Below, one piece after another: positions 1 through 7,952 of a stretch of 64,000 nucleotides of DNA. Below the pieces are notes generated by a model that saw nothing but the letters and a program-made list of their open reading frames with translations, was not told where the DNA came from and searched no databases. The position numbers and the translations under genes were made by a program. Each line of letters opens with the position of its first letter. Position 1 is the stretch's first letter. The stretch covers positions 124,001 through 188,000 of the forward strand of contig NZ_BFAQ01000013.1 of assembly GCF_002933855.1 (NCBI RefSeq). The letters are read 5' to 3'. The DNA is from Vibrio penaeicida (GTDB taxonomy: Bacteria; Pseudomonadota; Gammaproteobacteria; Enterobacterales; Vibrionaceae).

Positions 1-1
1 A

Positions 2-646
2 GATCCTTCTCGTATTCGAATTTTATATTTAGAAGAGCTGAAAGGCGGTGAGCCCGTTTTGCGAGATTCTCATCAAATGCCTTCTCTTTTAAGTACACCA
101 GTTGGTGTATTAAACGGTTCGAAAAGAGAGCGCCTTTACTTAGCACTCGATTCACTAGCGGCTAACCACATTCCTGTTCAAACCATTACCAACATTCCGA
201 CCAGTGCGCCTTTTGGCAATGTAAGTTGTGTCGGTAAAGATTGCACTTTATGTATGGGCTGCGTTGCGGTGTGTCCAACAGGAGCGCTTCATAATGACGG
301 TGTTTCACCACAACTTAACTTTGTAGAACAAGATTGCATTCAATGCGGCATGTGTGAAAAAGCTTGCCCAGAAAGCGCGTTAACACTGACACCAAGGTTT
401 AACTGGGACGCAGCGCAGCGCAAACAGGTTCAAGTTATTCATCAAGAAAAAGCGGCGGAATGTTTACGATGCGGTAAACCATTTGCACCTCAGTCTATGA
501 TCGACATGCTTCAGAACAAGTTACGCGGTCACTCTCATTTCTCTGACGAAGTAGCCATCAACAGGATTGCAATGTGCGAGGACTGCCGTGTCGTCGATAT
601 GTTTAATAGCTTGGCTGACCAGCCAGAAAAGCAGCTCAATGTGTAA
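2..646 (+). CDS. 4Fe-4S ferredoxin-like protein of the formate dehydrogenase cluster (5'-partial)
   Basis: The reading frame is open to the left edge, so the gene begins outside the window; the first in-window start-like codon (TTG at 59) is probably internal. Two ferredoxin-type clusters are visible, CVGKDCTLCMGCVAVCP and CIQCGMCEKACP, each able to hold a [4Fe-4S] cluster. Further Cys pairs follow (CLRCGKP and CEDCR). It lies 9 bp before a TorD-type chaperone and upstream of FdhABC, so an electron-transfer or maturation role for periplasmic formate dehydrogenase is inferred. The family is seen beside fdh in other Vibrio; its exact function is not known to me. Confidence 0.8.
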   Translation, partial: DPSRIRILYLEELKGGEPVLRDSHQMPSLLSTPVGVLNGSKRERLYLALDSLAANHIPVQTITNIPTSAPFGNVSCVGKDCTLCMGCVAVCPTGALHNDGVSPQLNFVEQDCIQCGMCEKACPESALTLTPRFNWDAAQRKQVQVIHQEKAAECLRCGKPFAPQSMIDMLQNKLRGHSHFSDEVAINRIAMCEDCRVVDMFNSLADQPEKQLNV

Positions 647-655
647 GGGAAGCGA

Positions 656-1288
656 ATGAACGACACTCAACCATCCGTCCAATCACAAACATCAGTCCAT
701 CCACAAGAATCAGCGCATTCTCAAACCTCAATACGTTCTGATATCTATGCGTTGCTTGCAACCGTATTTCGTGCCGCACCCAGCCAAGATGTTCTGAATT
801 GGATAAAAGAGCTCGAAGTCAGCGAGCATGCTGATAGCCAAATGGCGACAGCATGGAACAACTTAAGAAACACGGCTGGTTTGTATACCCACGAAGATAT
901 TCAACAGGAATACCAAGATCTGTTTATTGGAATCGGGCGAGGTGAAGTGATGCCTTTTGCGTCGTGGCACTTAACCGGTTCTTTAATGGAAAAACCACTT
1001 GCAGCGATTCGGCAAGATCTCATGCGAATGGGGTTTACTCGAAACGACGAGACGAAAGAACCGGAAGACCATTTTGCTGCACTGTGCGAAGTCATGTCTT
1101 TACTGGACTCTGAGACGGAGCAAAACGCATTTTTTAACCGCCATATTCAACCTTGGTTTGAATCATTAGCTAGGCAAATTCGGGAAGCAGAAAGTGCCCG
1201 TTTTTACGCCGCTATGGCAACCGTATTACACCAATTCTTGCTTATCGAGCAGGTTCGCTTTGCGCGAGTACCTGTCCGAGAAGCCTAG
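656..1288 (+). CDS. TorD-family chaperone for formate dehydrogenase
   Basis: 210 aa. The central part carries the TorD/DmsD pattern: EYQDLFIGIGRGEVMPFAS, then a Pro-rich loop and EPEDHFAALCEVM, which is the family signature. These chaperones bind the twin-arginine leader of a molybdoenzyme and hold it back until the cofactor is inserted. The first 28 residues are a Gln/Ser/His-rich repeat-like tail (SVQSQTSVHPQESAHSQTSI), which is unusual and could be a disordered extension; a start further in is possible. GGGAAG precedes ATG 656. The likely client is FdhA encoded 0.3 kb downstream. Confidence 0.85.
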   Translation: MNDTQPSVQSQTSVHPQESAHSQTSIRSDIYALLATVFRAAPSQDVLNWIKELEVSEHADSQMATAWNNLRNTAGLYTHEDIQQEYQDLFIGIGRGEVMPFASWHLTGSLMEKPLAAIRQDLMRMGFTRNDETKEPEDHFAALCEVMSLLDSETEQNAFFNRHIQPWFESLARQIREAESARFYAAMATVLHQFLLIEQVRFARVPVREA

Positions 1289-1345
1289 ATGATAACTAGA
1301 GATGCAGAGCATCCACTCAATGGGCACTGAATCATGGAGCACCCT

Positions 1346-1540
1346 ATGAAAGATAAACAAGCCATCGATACACGCCGCCGAGATCTGCTTAAGGGATTAA
1401 GCACGGCAGCAGTAGCCGGCACGCTTGCCGCAGGGACATCTACGGCCGCTTCAGCAACCGAAGCTAAGCCAGAGGTGGAAGAGACAACCACTGGATATAA
1501 AGAAACTCAACATATCCGTGATTACTACGACACCCTATAA
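1346..1540 (+). CDS. Small Tat-leader protein of the formate dehydrogenase region
   Basis: 64 aa from ATG 1346; a longer form from ATG 1334 is possible, but GGAG at 1336-1339 sits 6 nt before 1346 and decides the start. The protein is almost only a twin-arginine leader (TRRRDLLKGLSTAAVAG) and a short acidic tail ending YDTL. It matches the small formate dehydrogenase region Tat-target family found just before FdhA in many proteobacteria. Its function is not established; co-export with FdhA or a decoy for the Tat chaperone are guesses. It ends 11 bp before fdhA. Confidence 0.75.
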   Translation: MKDKQAIDTRRRDLLKGLSTAAVAGTLAAGTSTAASATEAKPEVEETTTGYKETQHIRDYYDTL

Positions 1541-1551
1541 GGAGCAATGGA

Positions 1552-4407
1552 ATGAAACTTACCAAGCGTTCCGATAGCGTTAACAAGGAAGAAAGCCAAA
1601 TCGGATTGAGCCGTCGTTCTTTTATGAAGAATTCAACACTGGCAGCAGGGGGAGCCGCCGTCGGCGCTTCTATGTTTGCACCGGGGATGATGCGCAAGGC
1701 AAACGCAAAAAGCGTCGCCTCTACGGTACCCACCGAAATTAAGCGCACCATCTGTTCACACTGTTCTGTAGGCTGCGGTATATACGCCGAAGTGCAAAAT
1801 GGCGTGTGGACAGGGCAAGAGCCTGCGTTCGACCACCCATTTAATGCGGGTGGGCACTGCGCTAAAGGGGCTGCTCTGCGTGAACACGGGCATGGGGAAA
1901 GACGCCTAAAATACCCAATGAAGTTGGAAGGCGGCAAATGGAAACAAATGAGCTGGGAAGATGCCATCGAAGAAATCGGCAACAAAACGCTCGAAATTCG
2001 CAAGGAGTCAGGTCCTGATTCTGTTTACTTCCTAGGCAGTGCCAAACACAGTAACGAACAAGCTTACATGTTCCGTAAAATGGCCTCTTTGTGGGGAACC
2101 AATAACGTCGATCACCAAGCGCGTATTTGTCACTCCACCACGGTAGCTGGTGTAGCGAACACTTGGGGTTACGGTGCGATGACCAACTCCTTTAACGACA
2201 TGCATAACTGCAAGTCCATGTTGTTTATTGGCTCTAACCCAGCGGAAGCGCATCCCGTTGCGATGCAGCATATTCTCATCGCAAAAGAAAAGAACAACTG
2301 CAAGATCGTGGTAGCGGATCCTCGCCGTACGCGCACCGCGGCTAAATCCGATCATTATGTATCCCTGCGTCCCGGCTCCGATGTTGCGTTCATTTGGGGC
2401 ATTTTATGGCATGTATTCAAAAACAACTGGGAAGACAAAGAGTTCATTCGCCAGCGTGTTTTCGGCATGGACGAAATCAAGAAAGAAGTCGCTCGCTGGA
2501 CACCAGAAGAAGTAGAGCGTGTTGCTGGCGTAAGTGAAAAAGAAGTCTACAAAACAGCCAAGCTCCTTTCAGAGAATAGACCCGGATGCGTTGTATGGTG
2601 TATGGGTGGAACTCAGCACACCACAGGTAATAACAACACTCGTGCTTACTGCGTGCTTGAATTGGCGCTGGGCAACATAGGTAAGAGTGGCGGCGGAGCG
2701 AATATATTCCGCGGTCACGATAACGTACAAGGCGCGACAGACTTGGGCGTGCTTTCTCATACTCTACCCGGTTACTACGGGCTGTCTAACGGCGCTTGGA
2801 AGCATTGGTCAAAAGTATGGGATGTGGATTACGAGTGGGTACAAAAACGCTTCGACCAAGACGAATACCGCGGCAAAAAGCCAATGAACAACATGGGTAT
2901 CCCTGTTTCTCGTTGGATTGATGGCGTGTTAGAAAACAAAGACGCTATCGAACAGAAAGACAACATTCGCGCCATGTTCTATTGGGGACACGCCGTAAAC
3001 TCCCAAACTCGTGGTGTTGAAATGAAGAAAGCGATGGAACAGTTGGACATGATGGTGATTGTCGATCCATACCCAACCGTTGCTGCTGTAATGAATGATC
3101 GTAAAGACGGTATCTACTTGTTGCCTGCCACCACACAATTCGAAACCTATGGCAGCGTGACCGCGTCTAACCGATCCTTGCAATGGCGAGACAAAGTGGT
3201 CGAGCCTTTGTTTGAATCGAAACCCGATCACGAAATCATGTATCTGCTCTCTAAAAAGTTGGGCTTTTCTGATCAGCTGTTCAAAAACATCAAAGTGAAT
3301 AAGAACGAACCTTTGGTGGAAGACATTACCCGCGAGATCAACCGCGGTATGTGGACGATAGGCTATACAGGGCAAAGTCCAGAGCGTTTGAAAGATCACC
3401 AGAAAAACTGGCACACCTTCCATAAAACATCGCTAGAAGCAGAAGGAGGTCCCGCTCATGGTGAAACCTACGGGCTGCCTTGGCCTTGTTGGGGTACACC
3501 AGAAATGAAACACCCTGGAACTCACATTCTTTACAACACATCCAAACCCGTGGCTGAAGGTGGCGGTAATTTCCGTGCTCGATTTGGAGTGGAATTTGAG
3601 GGCAAAAACCTGCTCGCGGAAGACAGCTACTCGAAAGGTTGTGAACTGGAAGATGGTTTCCCAGAATTTAGTGACAAGCTACTGAAATCTCTAGGCTGGT
3701 GGAATGATCTTACCGAAGCGGAGAAAGCCGCAGCGGAAGGAAAAAACTGGAAAACCGATCTTTCTGGTGGCATTCAAAGAGTCGCCATAAGCCATGGGTG
3801 TATTCCTTTTGGTAACGCGAAGGCACGCGCCGTCGTTTGGACTTTCCCTGATAGAGTGCCACTGCACAGAGAACCCCTTTACACGCCACGCCGTGATTTG
3901 GTTGCCGACTACCCAACGTGGGACGACAAAGAATCCATCTATCGCTTGCCGACGATGTACAAATCCATTCAGGACCAAGATAAATCCGCTGAGTACCCAA
4001 TCATCCTTACGTCTGGGCGTTTGGTTGAATACGAAGGAGGGGGCGAGGAAACACGTTCAAACCCTTGGCTAGCTGAACTTCAACAAGAAATGTTTGTTGA
4101 GGTGAATCCGAAAGACGCGAACGACTTAGGGTTCAGAGACGGCGATATGGTCTGGGTAGAAGGTGCCGAGAAAGGAAGAATCCACGTGAAAGCCATGGTG
4201 ACGCGCAGAGTGAAGCCGGGTATGGCGTTTGTTCCTTTCCACTTTGGTGGCAAGTTCCAGGGTAAAGACTTACGTGATAAGTACCCTGAAGGCACGGATC
4301 CATATGTAATTGGTGAAGCAGCGAATACCGCCACCACCTACGGTTATGATCCCGTTACTCAAATGCAGGAGAGTAAAGTGACTCTCTGCAACATCAGTAA
4401 AGCGTAA
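1552..4407 (+). CDS. fdhA: Formate dehydrogenase, molybdopterin catalytic subunit (Cys type)
   Basis: 951 aa. Oxidises formate to CO2 in the periplasm and passes electrons to FdhB. Seen: twin-arginine leader SRRSFMKNS at residues 20-28; a [4Fe-4S] site from Cys68, Cys71, Cys75 and Cys103; the active-site segment ARICHST with Cys193-His194 where E. coli FdnG has selenocysteine-His, so this is a non-seleno enzyme; and a C-terminal molybdopterin-dinucleotide binding domain (YPIILTSGRLVEYEGGG onward). AAGGAG at 1540-1545 precedes the ATG. The gene is tightly followed by fdhB (11 bp) and fdhC. Confidence 0.95.
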   Translation: MKLTKRSDSVNKEESQIGLSRRSFMKNSTLAAGGAAVGASMFAPGMMRKANAKSVASTVPTEIKRTICSHCSVGCGIYAEVQNGVWTGQEPAFDHPFNAGGHCAKGAALREHGHGERRLKYPMKLEGGKWKQMSWEDAIEEIGNKTLEIRKESGPDSVYFLGSAKHSNEQAYMFRKMASLWGTNNVDHQARICHSTTVAGVANTWGYGAMTNSFNDMHNCKSMLFIGSNPAEAHPVAMQHILIAKEKNNCKIVVADPRRTRTAAKSDHYVSLRPGSDVAFIWGILWHVFKNNWEDKEFIRQRVFGMDEIKKEVARWTPEEVERVAGVSEKEVYKTAKLLSENRPGCVVWCMGGTQHTTGNNNTRAYCVLELALGNIGKSGGGANIFRGHDNVQGATDLGVLSHTLPGYYGLSNGAWKHWSKVWDVDYEWVQKRFDQDEYRGKKPMNNMGIPVSRWIDGVLENKDAIEQKDNIRAMFYWGHAVNSQTRGVEMKKAMEQLDMMVIVDPYPTVAAVMNDRKDGIYLLPATTQFETYGSVTASNRSLQWRDKVVEPLFESKPDHEIMYLLSKKLGFSDQLFKNIKVNKNEPLVEDITREINRGMWTIGYTGQSPERLKDHQKNWHTFHKTSLEAEGGPAHGETYGLPWPCWGTPEMKHPGTHILYNTSKPVAEGGGNFRARFGVEFEGKNLLAEDSYSKGCELEDGFPEFSDKLLKSLGWWNDLTEAEKAAAEGKNWKTDLSGGIQRVAISHGCIPFGNAKARAVVWTFPDRVPLHREPLYTPRRDLVADYPTWDDKESIYRLPTMYKSIQDQDKSAEYPIILTSGRLVEYEGGGEETRSNPWLAELQQEMFVEVNPKDANDLGFRDGDMVWVEGAEKGRIHVKAMVTRRVKPGMAFVPFHFGGKFQGKDLRDKYPEGTDPYVIGEAANTATTYGYDPVTQMQESKVTLCNISKA

Positions 4408-4418
4408 GGAGTCATAAA

Positions 4419-5027
4419 ATGGCTAAGATGAAATTCCTATGTGACACCAAGCGTTGTATTGAATGTAATGGTTGTGTCACCGCCTGCAAAAATGAAAACG
4501 ATGATGCCCTTGAATGGGGCATTCAACGCCGCCGTGTTGTCACATTGAACGATGGGCAATCCGGTGAAAACTCCATTTCTGTCGCGTGCATGCACTGTAC
4601 TGATGCACCTTGTATGGCTGTGTGCCCTACAGATTGTTTCAGCCAAACTGAAGATGGCATTGTGCTACACAATAAAGATCTTTGTATTGGTTGCGGCTAC
4701 TGTCTGTTTGCCTGCCCGTTTGGTGCACCACAATTCCCTAGCACGTCGGCATTTGGCGAGCGCGGGAAAATGGACAAATGTACCTTCTGTGCTGGCGGTC
4801 CTGAGACAGAAAATGGCTCAACGGAGGAGCGCGCAAAATACGGTGCAAACCGCGTTGCTGAAGGGAAATTACCAATGTGTGCAGAGCTTTGCTCGACGAA
4901 AGCCTTGTTGGCTGGTGACGCGAATACCGTTTCGGACATTTTCCGTCAGCGAATGGTAGAACGCGGCGGAAGAGGCGCGGGCTGGACTAATGGTGAAGAC
5001 TTAGCATTCGACGCGACCAAAAGTTAG
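4419..5027 (+). CDS. fdhB: Formate dehydrogenase iron-sulfur subunit
   Basis: 202 aa, no signal peptide, so it is probably exported by hitch-hiking with the Tat leader of FdhA. Four cysteine groups fit four [4Fe-4S] clusters: CDTKRCIECNGCVTACK, CMHCTDAPCMAVCP, CIGCGYCLFACP and CTFC with CAELC. It relays electrons from FdhA to the cytochrome b subunit. Shorter than E. coli FdnH (about 294 aa) because the C-terminal membrane helix is missing, as is usual for the FdhAB type. 9 bp separate it from fdhC. Confidence 0.93.
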   Translation: MAKMKFLCDTKRCIECNGCVTACKNENDDALEWGIQRRRVVTLNDGQSGENSISVACMHCTDAPCMAVCPTDCFSQTEDGIVLHNKDLCIGCGYCLFACPFGAPQFPSTSAFGERGKMDKCTFCAGGPETENGSTEERAKYGANRVAEGKLPMCAELCSTKALLAGDANTVSDIFRQRMVERGGRGAGWTNGEDLAFDATKS

Positions 5028-5036
5028 AGAGGCATA

Positions 5037-6002
5037 ATGTTACATCGCATATTGATCGCTACTTTTGCGCTGTTTCTGGCGTTCGTCAGCAAACCTATTT
5101 TTGCTGACGAATCCGCCAACGCGGAAAAAGAAATTGCCCAATTAGCAGGTGCCGATTACTGGCGACAAGTTAAAGATGGCGAAGAAGGGTACACCACGTC
5201 CAAGGGATTGGAGCACGGTATGCTCATAAACACAACTGGGCAACTGTGGCGTGAAATCAGAAATAAATGGATAACCCCCATTGGCGGCTACATGATCTTA
5301 GGTGCGTTTGGTGCACTGCTGGCATTTTATCTCTGGGCGGGGCAAATCAAACTGTCTAAGGAACGGACTGGCAACAAAGTACTGCGCTGGACACCTTTTG
5401 AGCGTGCGCTCCATTGGTATACCGCTTCATTGTTTCTCATTTTGGCGTTATCTGGGCTTATGCTGATGTATGGAAAGTACATTATGATGCCCGTTGTATC
5501 GTCTAGCGTTTGGGGATTTATCATTAGTGCGGCGAAAATCTCGCACAACTATTTAGGGCCACTATTTGTGTTTGGTTTGGTTGGCATGCTCATCAAATGG
5601 ATGAAAAACAACTTCTTCAACAAAGTCGATCTTGAATGGTTTAAACAAGGTGGAGGCATTCTACCTAATGGTAAGCACCCTGAGGCAGATTTTTGTAACG
5701 GCGGTGAAAAGATATGGTTTTGGTTGCTCGTCACGGCAGGTGTGACCGTCTGTGTAACAGGGTTAATCATGGATTTCCCAATGTTCAACCAAACTCGCGA
5801 ACTCATGCAGATCGTTAATGTGCTTCACGCTATATCGTCTCTAGGGCTGATAGCCGCTTCATTAGGGCATATTTACATCGGTACTGTCGGGACAGAAGGC
5901 GCACTAGAAGGCATGAAAACAGGCTATGTAGATGAAACATGGGCAAAACAGCACCACAACATCTGGTATAAAAAGGTGAAGAAGCAAGAAGGTGAAAGCT
6001 AA
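5037..6002 (+). CDS. fdhC: Formate dehydrogenase cytochrome b556 subunit
   Basis: 321 aa. A cleavable-looking signal peptide (residues 1-23, ending FADES) is followed by a periplasmic segment and about four membrane helices. The region RALHWYTASLFLILALSGL carries the first haem-ligand His of the FdnI/FdhC family, and further His residues lie in KISHNYLG, LHAISS and GHIYIG. It anchors FdhAB to the inner membrane and reduces quinone. Last gene of the operon: a terminator hairpin starts 29 bp after the stop. Confidence 0.92.
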   Translation: MLHRILIATFALFLAFVSKPIFADESANAEKEIAQLAGADYWRQVKDGEEGYTTSKGLEHGMLINTTGQLWREIRNKWITPIGGYMILGAFGALLAFYLWAGQIKLSKERTGNKVLRWTPFERALHWYTASLFLILALSGLMLMYGKYIMMPVVSSSVWGFIISAAKISHNYLGPLFVFGLVGMLIKWMKNNFFNKVDLEWFKQGGGILPNGKHPEADFCNGGEKIWFWLLVTAGVTVCVTGLIMDFPMFNQTRELMQIVNVLHAISSLGLIAASLGHIYIGTVGTEGALEGMKTGYVDETWAKQHHNIWYKKVKKQEGES

Positions 6003-6030
6003 TATTTAGCTTGCGCGTTCTCATTTAAAA

Positions 6031-6056
6031 AAACGGTCCAATATTAGGACCGTTTT
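6031..6056 (+). terminator. Rho-independent terminator of the fdh operon
   Basis: A 9-bp perfect stem (AAACGGTCC / GGACCGTTT) with a 7-nt loop, then a T-rich tail. It sits 29 bp after fdhC and before a 190-bp spacer leading to the next gene. Confidence 0.85.
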
Positions 6057-6243
6057 CGTTTATTTAGGGTAAACGATTCTTTTTGATTCAACTTGTTCGA
6101 ATTTTTCTACTGTAAGCGAATTTGTATGGAAAGAGAGAGCCCATGTGTATATTTCTCAAAACCCATCTACACCCAAGCGAATTGCTGGCAGTATATGAAA
6201 CTAGGATATTTCAGAGAGTCTTAACTACAGAGGTGATAGCTAA

Positions 6244-6891
6244 ATGAGCCATGATATAAATGAAAACAGTGACCTTAGTGAGTTTCGCGAATTTTCAACG
6301 TGCAGCTATGCAGATTTTCTTTCAGACGATGCGTTTATGGATTTCAGTATTAAACCCTTGTGGTCTGATATGCCACGAATGGTTGGCAGAGCATTCACTG
6401 TTCTATGTGAAGCAGGCGATAATTTAATGGTCCACGCCGCCATCTATCAAGCTCCACCTCAGTCTGTATTGGTTATTAATGCTGGTGATAGTCGATTTGC
6501 TGTGGCGGGAGGAAATGTTTGCGCTACAGCAGCTGAGCGTGAAATTTCAGGGTTTATTATCGATGGTGTTATACGAGATGTAGGTGAGATTCGCGATATG
6601 GCATTTCCCGTTTACGCGAGAGGAAATGTACCAAAGCCAGGTAAAAAAAAGAAAATGGGTGAAATGGGAGTTCCAATAAACTGCGGAGGCATTACGGTAA
6701 ATAACGGCGATATTATTGTGGCTGACCAAGAAGGCATTGTTGTGATCAAACCTGAAGATTCGCAATCGATCTTAGCCAAGGTTAAGGAGAAAGTACGCAA
6801 TGAAAATAACCAAACATTAAAAGAGTGGCAGAGCGAACACCAGCAAAAAATCACATCCATTTTGCAGTCACTAAACGCCAAAGGTGCCTAA
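6244..6891 (+). CDS. RraA-family protein (aldolase-like / RraA-like)
   Basis: 215 aa. The RraA/HMG-aldolase fold is indicated by the order GRAFTVLCEAGDNLMVHAAI, AGGNVCATAAERE, GFIIDGVIRDVGEIR and GITVNNGDIIVADQEGIVVI. The DGVIRD motif with its Arg and Asp is the metal and substrate site in 4-hydroxy-4-methyl-2-oxoglutarate/oxaloacetate aldolases of this family; true RraA inhibits RNase E. An N-terminal extension of about 40 residues (DLSEFREFSTCSYADFL) precedes the core. No pathway neighbours are present, so substrate or partner cannot be named. AGAGGTGA stands just before the ATG. Confidence 0.8.
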   Translation: MSHDINENSDLSEFREFSTCSYADFLSDDAFMDFSIKPLWSDMPRMVGRAFTVLCEAGDNLMVHAAIYQAPPQSVLVINAGDSRFAVAGGNVCATAAEREISGFIIDGVIRDVGEIRDMAFPVYARGNVPKPGKKKKMGEMGVPINCGGITVNNGDIIVADQEGIVVIKPEDSQSILAKVKEKVRNENNQTLKEWQSEHQQKITSILQSLNAKGA

Positions 6892-6950
6892 AGTGCATAG
6901 CTAACGCGCATATGTCTAAACCAAAAAAGACAATAAACACAGTTAAGAAC

Positions 6951-6959
6951 TTAGTTAAC
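6951..6959. repeat. Target-site duplication, left copy
   Basis: TTAGTTAAC, repeated exactly at 7933-7941 on the far side of the IS982-family element. The overlap with the element ends (AAC/GTT) means the true duplication may be 6-9 bp. Confidence 0.7.
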
Positions 6960-7933
6960 CTCAGATCTGCATAAGCGCATCTTTCTCAAGCCGAGTCACT
7001 TTAATGCTCGGCTTTTTAGGTTGGAATGAATAGGCAATGAGTCCAGCCAGTAAATTCACCATAAAACTGATACAACTCCGATGCCGTGAGTGTTCTATCT
7101 GTGAGATATTCTTCAACTGGTCAAACACCGTTTCGATGATAAACCGTTTCCTGAGCATTAAACGGTCCCAGAGCTTCATCACCTTGGGTTTCATGTTCTT
7201 TTTCACATCGGTTATCAATGTCACCCCCTTATCCGCTAACTCTTGCTCTAGCGGACCAGAGATATAGCCTTTATCTCCGTATAGGCTGCCCCAAAGGTTC
7301 TCGACCATCGCTGGGACAGGTTTTCTGTCATCCACATTGGCTGTCGTGACCTTCACTGAAATGATACCGCCTTGGTCATTTATAATGAGATGAAGTTTAA
7401 ATCCGTAGAACCAGCCCATCGTCCCCTTCCCGCGTTTAGCGATCCCTTCAAATACCTGATGTCTGGGGATACGCAGGTTATGACAAACCTGTATTTTGGT
7501 TGAATCAACAAAGGCAATACCCGTTGGTTTAGCTTGACGATGAGTCAGGTAAGAGCAGAGGGGGACCAAGACACTTTGCATGAGTTTGAGCCTACGGGTG
7601 TAGCTGACCAGCGTGGGGAACTCTTTGGTAAGATACCGGCACACAAATTGGGTGTAGTAGGTTTTGAAATCACGAAAGCCAGATTGATGGAACGAGATAA
7701 CAAGGGTCATCACTTCGCTGACAGAAAGGCGAGAAGGTTTGTTCCTCTGTTTGGTGCCTGAAGCAATGAGACGCTTTTCCCACGCAGGTAAGAAAGCCTG
7801 ACAGAAGTCGTCGACATCGATGAAAATAGCGTCTAAATTATTCATGCCCAAGTCCTTATGCGATTGATAGTTCTCTTCAAACGATCAGATCGTGACTTGG
7901 GCATTTAGTTCATTTCTTATACGCAGCTCAGGT
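6958..7933 (-). mobile_element. IS982-family insertion sequence, about 975 bp, apparently intact
   Basis: The two ends are imperfect inverted repeats: left ACCTCAGATCTGCATAAG, right (reverse complement) ACCTGAGCTGCGTATAAG, two small gaps apart. TTAGTTAAC occurs at both junctions (6951-6959 and 7933-7941). Depending on whether the terminal AC is counted as element, the target duplication is 6 to 9 bp. One full transposase fills the element and its stop codon lies inside the left repeat. The insertion is 12-20 bp downstream of the histidine kinase stop and disrupts no gene. Good ends and an intact ORF point to recent arrival. Confidence 0.85.
6961..7845 (-). CDS. IS982-family transposase
   Basis: 294 aa from ATG 7845; a TTG two codons earlier is a less likely start. 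The DDE_Tnp_1-type catalytic core is visible: IAFVDSTKIQVC (first Asp), GFKLHLIINDQG, LYGDKGYIS (second Asp) and RFIIETVFDQLKN (Glu), the spacing of the IS982 family. Length is normal for the family, with no frameshift or internal stop, so the enzyme is probably functional. The stop codon overlaps the left terminal repeat. Confidence 0.92.
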   Translation of the reverse strand: MNNLDAIFIDVDDFCQAFLPAWEKRLIASGTKQRNKPSRLSVSEVMTLVISFHQSGFRDFKTYYTQFVCRYLTKEFPTLVSYTRRLKLMQSVLVPLCSYLTHRQAKPTGIAFVDSTKIQVCHNLRIPRHQVFEGIAKRGKGTMGWFYGFKLHLIINDQGGIISVKVTTANVDDRKPVPAMVENLWGSLYGDKGYISGPLEQELADKGVTLITDVKKNMKPKVMKLWDRLMLRKRFIIETVFDQLKNISQIEHSRHRSCISFMVNLLAGLIAYSFQPKKPSIKVTRLEKDALMQI

Positions 7934-7941
7934 TAGTTAAC
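7933..7941. repeat. Target-site duplication, right copy
   Basis: TTAGTTAAC, the partner of 6951-6959; marks the insertion point of the IS982-family element 12 bp beyond the kinase gene stop. Confidence 0.7.
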
Positions 7942-7952
7942 ATAATTGAACA

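Noticed and set aside
2128..2134. Selenocysteine position in FdhA
   Set aside because: The codon at the active site is TGT (Cys193 in ARICHS), not TGA; no frame break, so no selenoprotein.
7424..7431. CCCTTCCC, a KOPS pointing away from dif
   Set aside because: It lies inside the IS982-family transposase gene and so is not part of the ancestral chromosome polarity.
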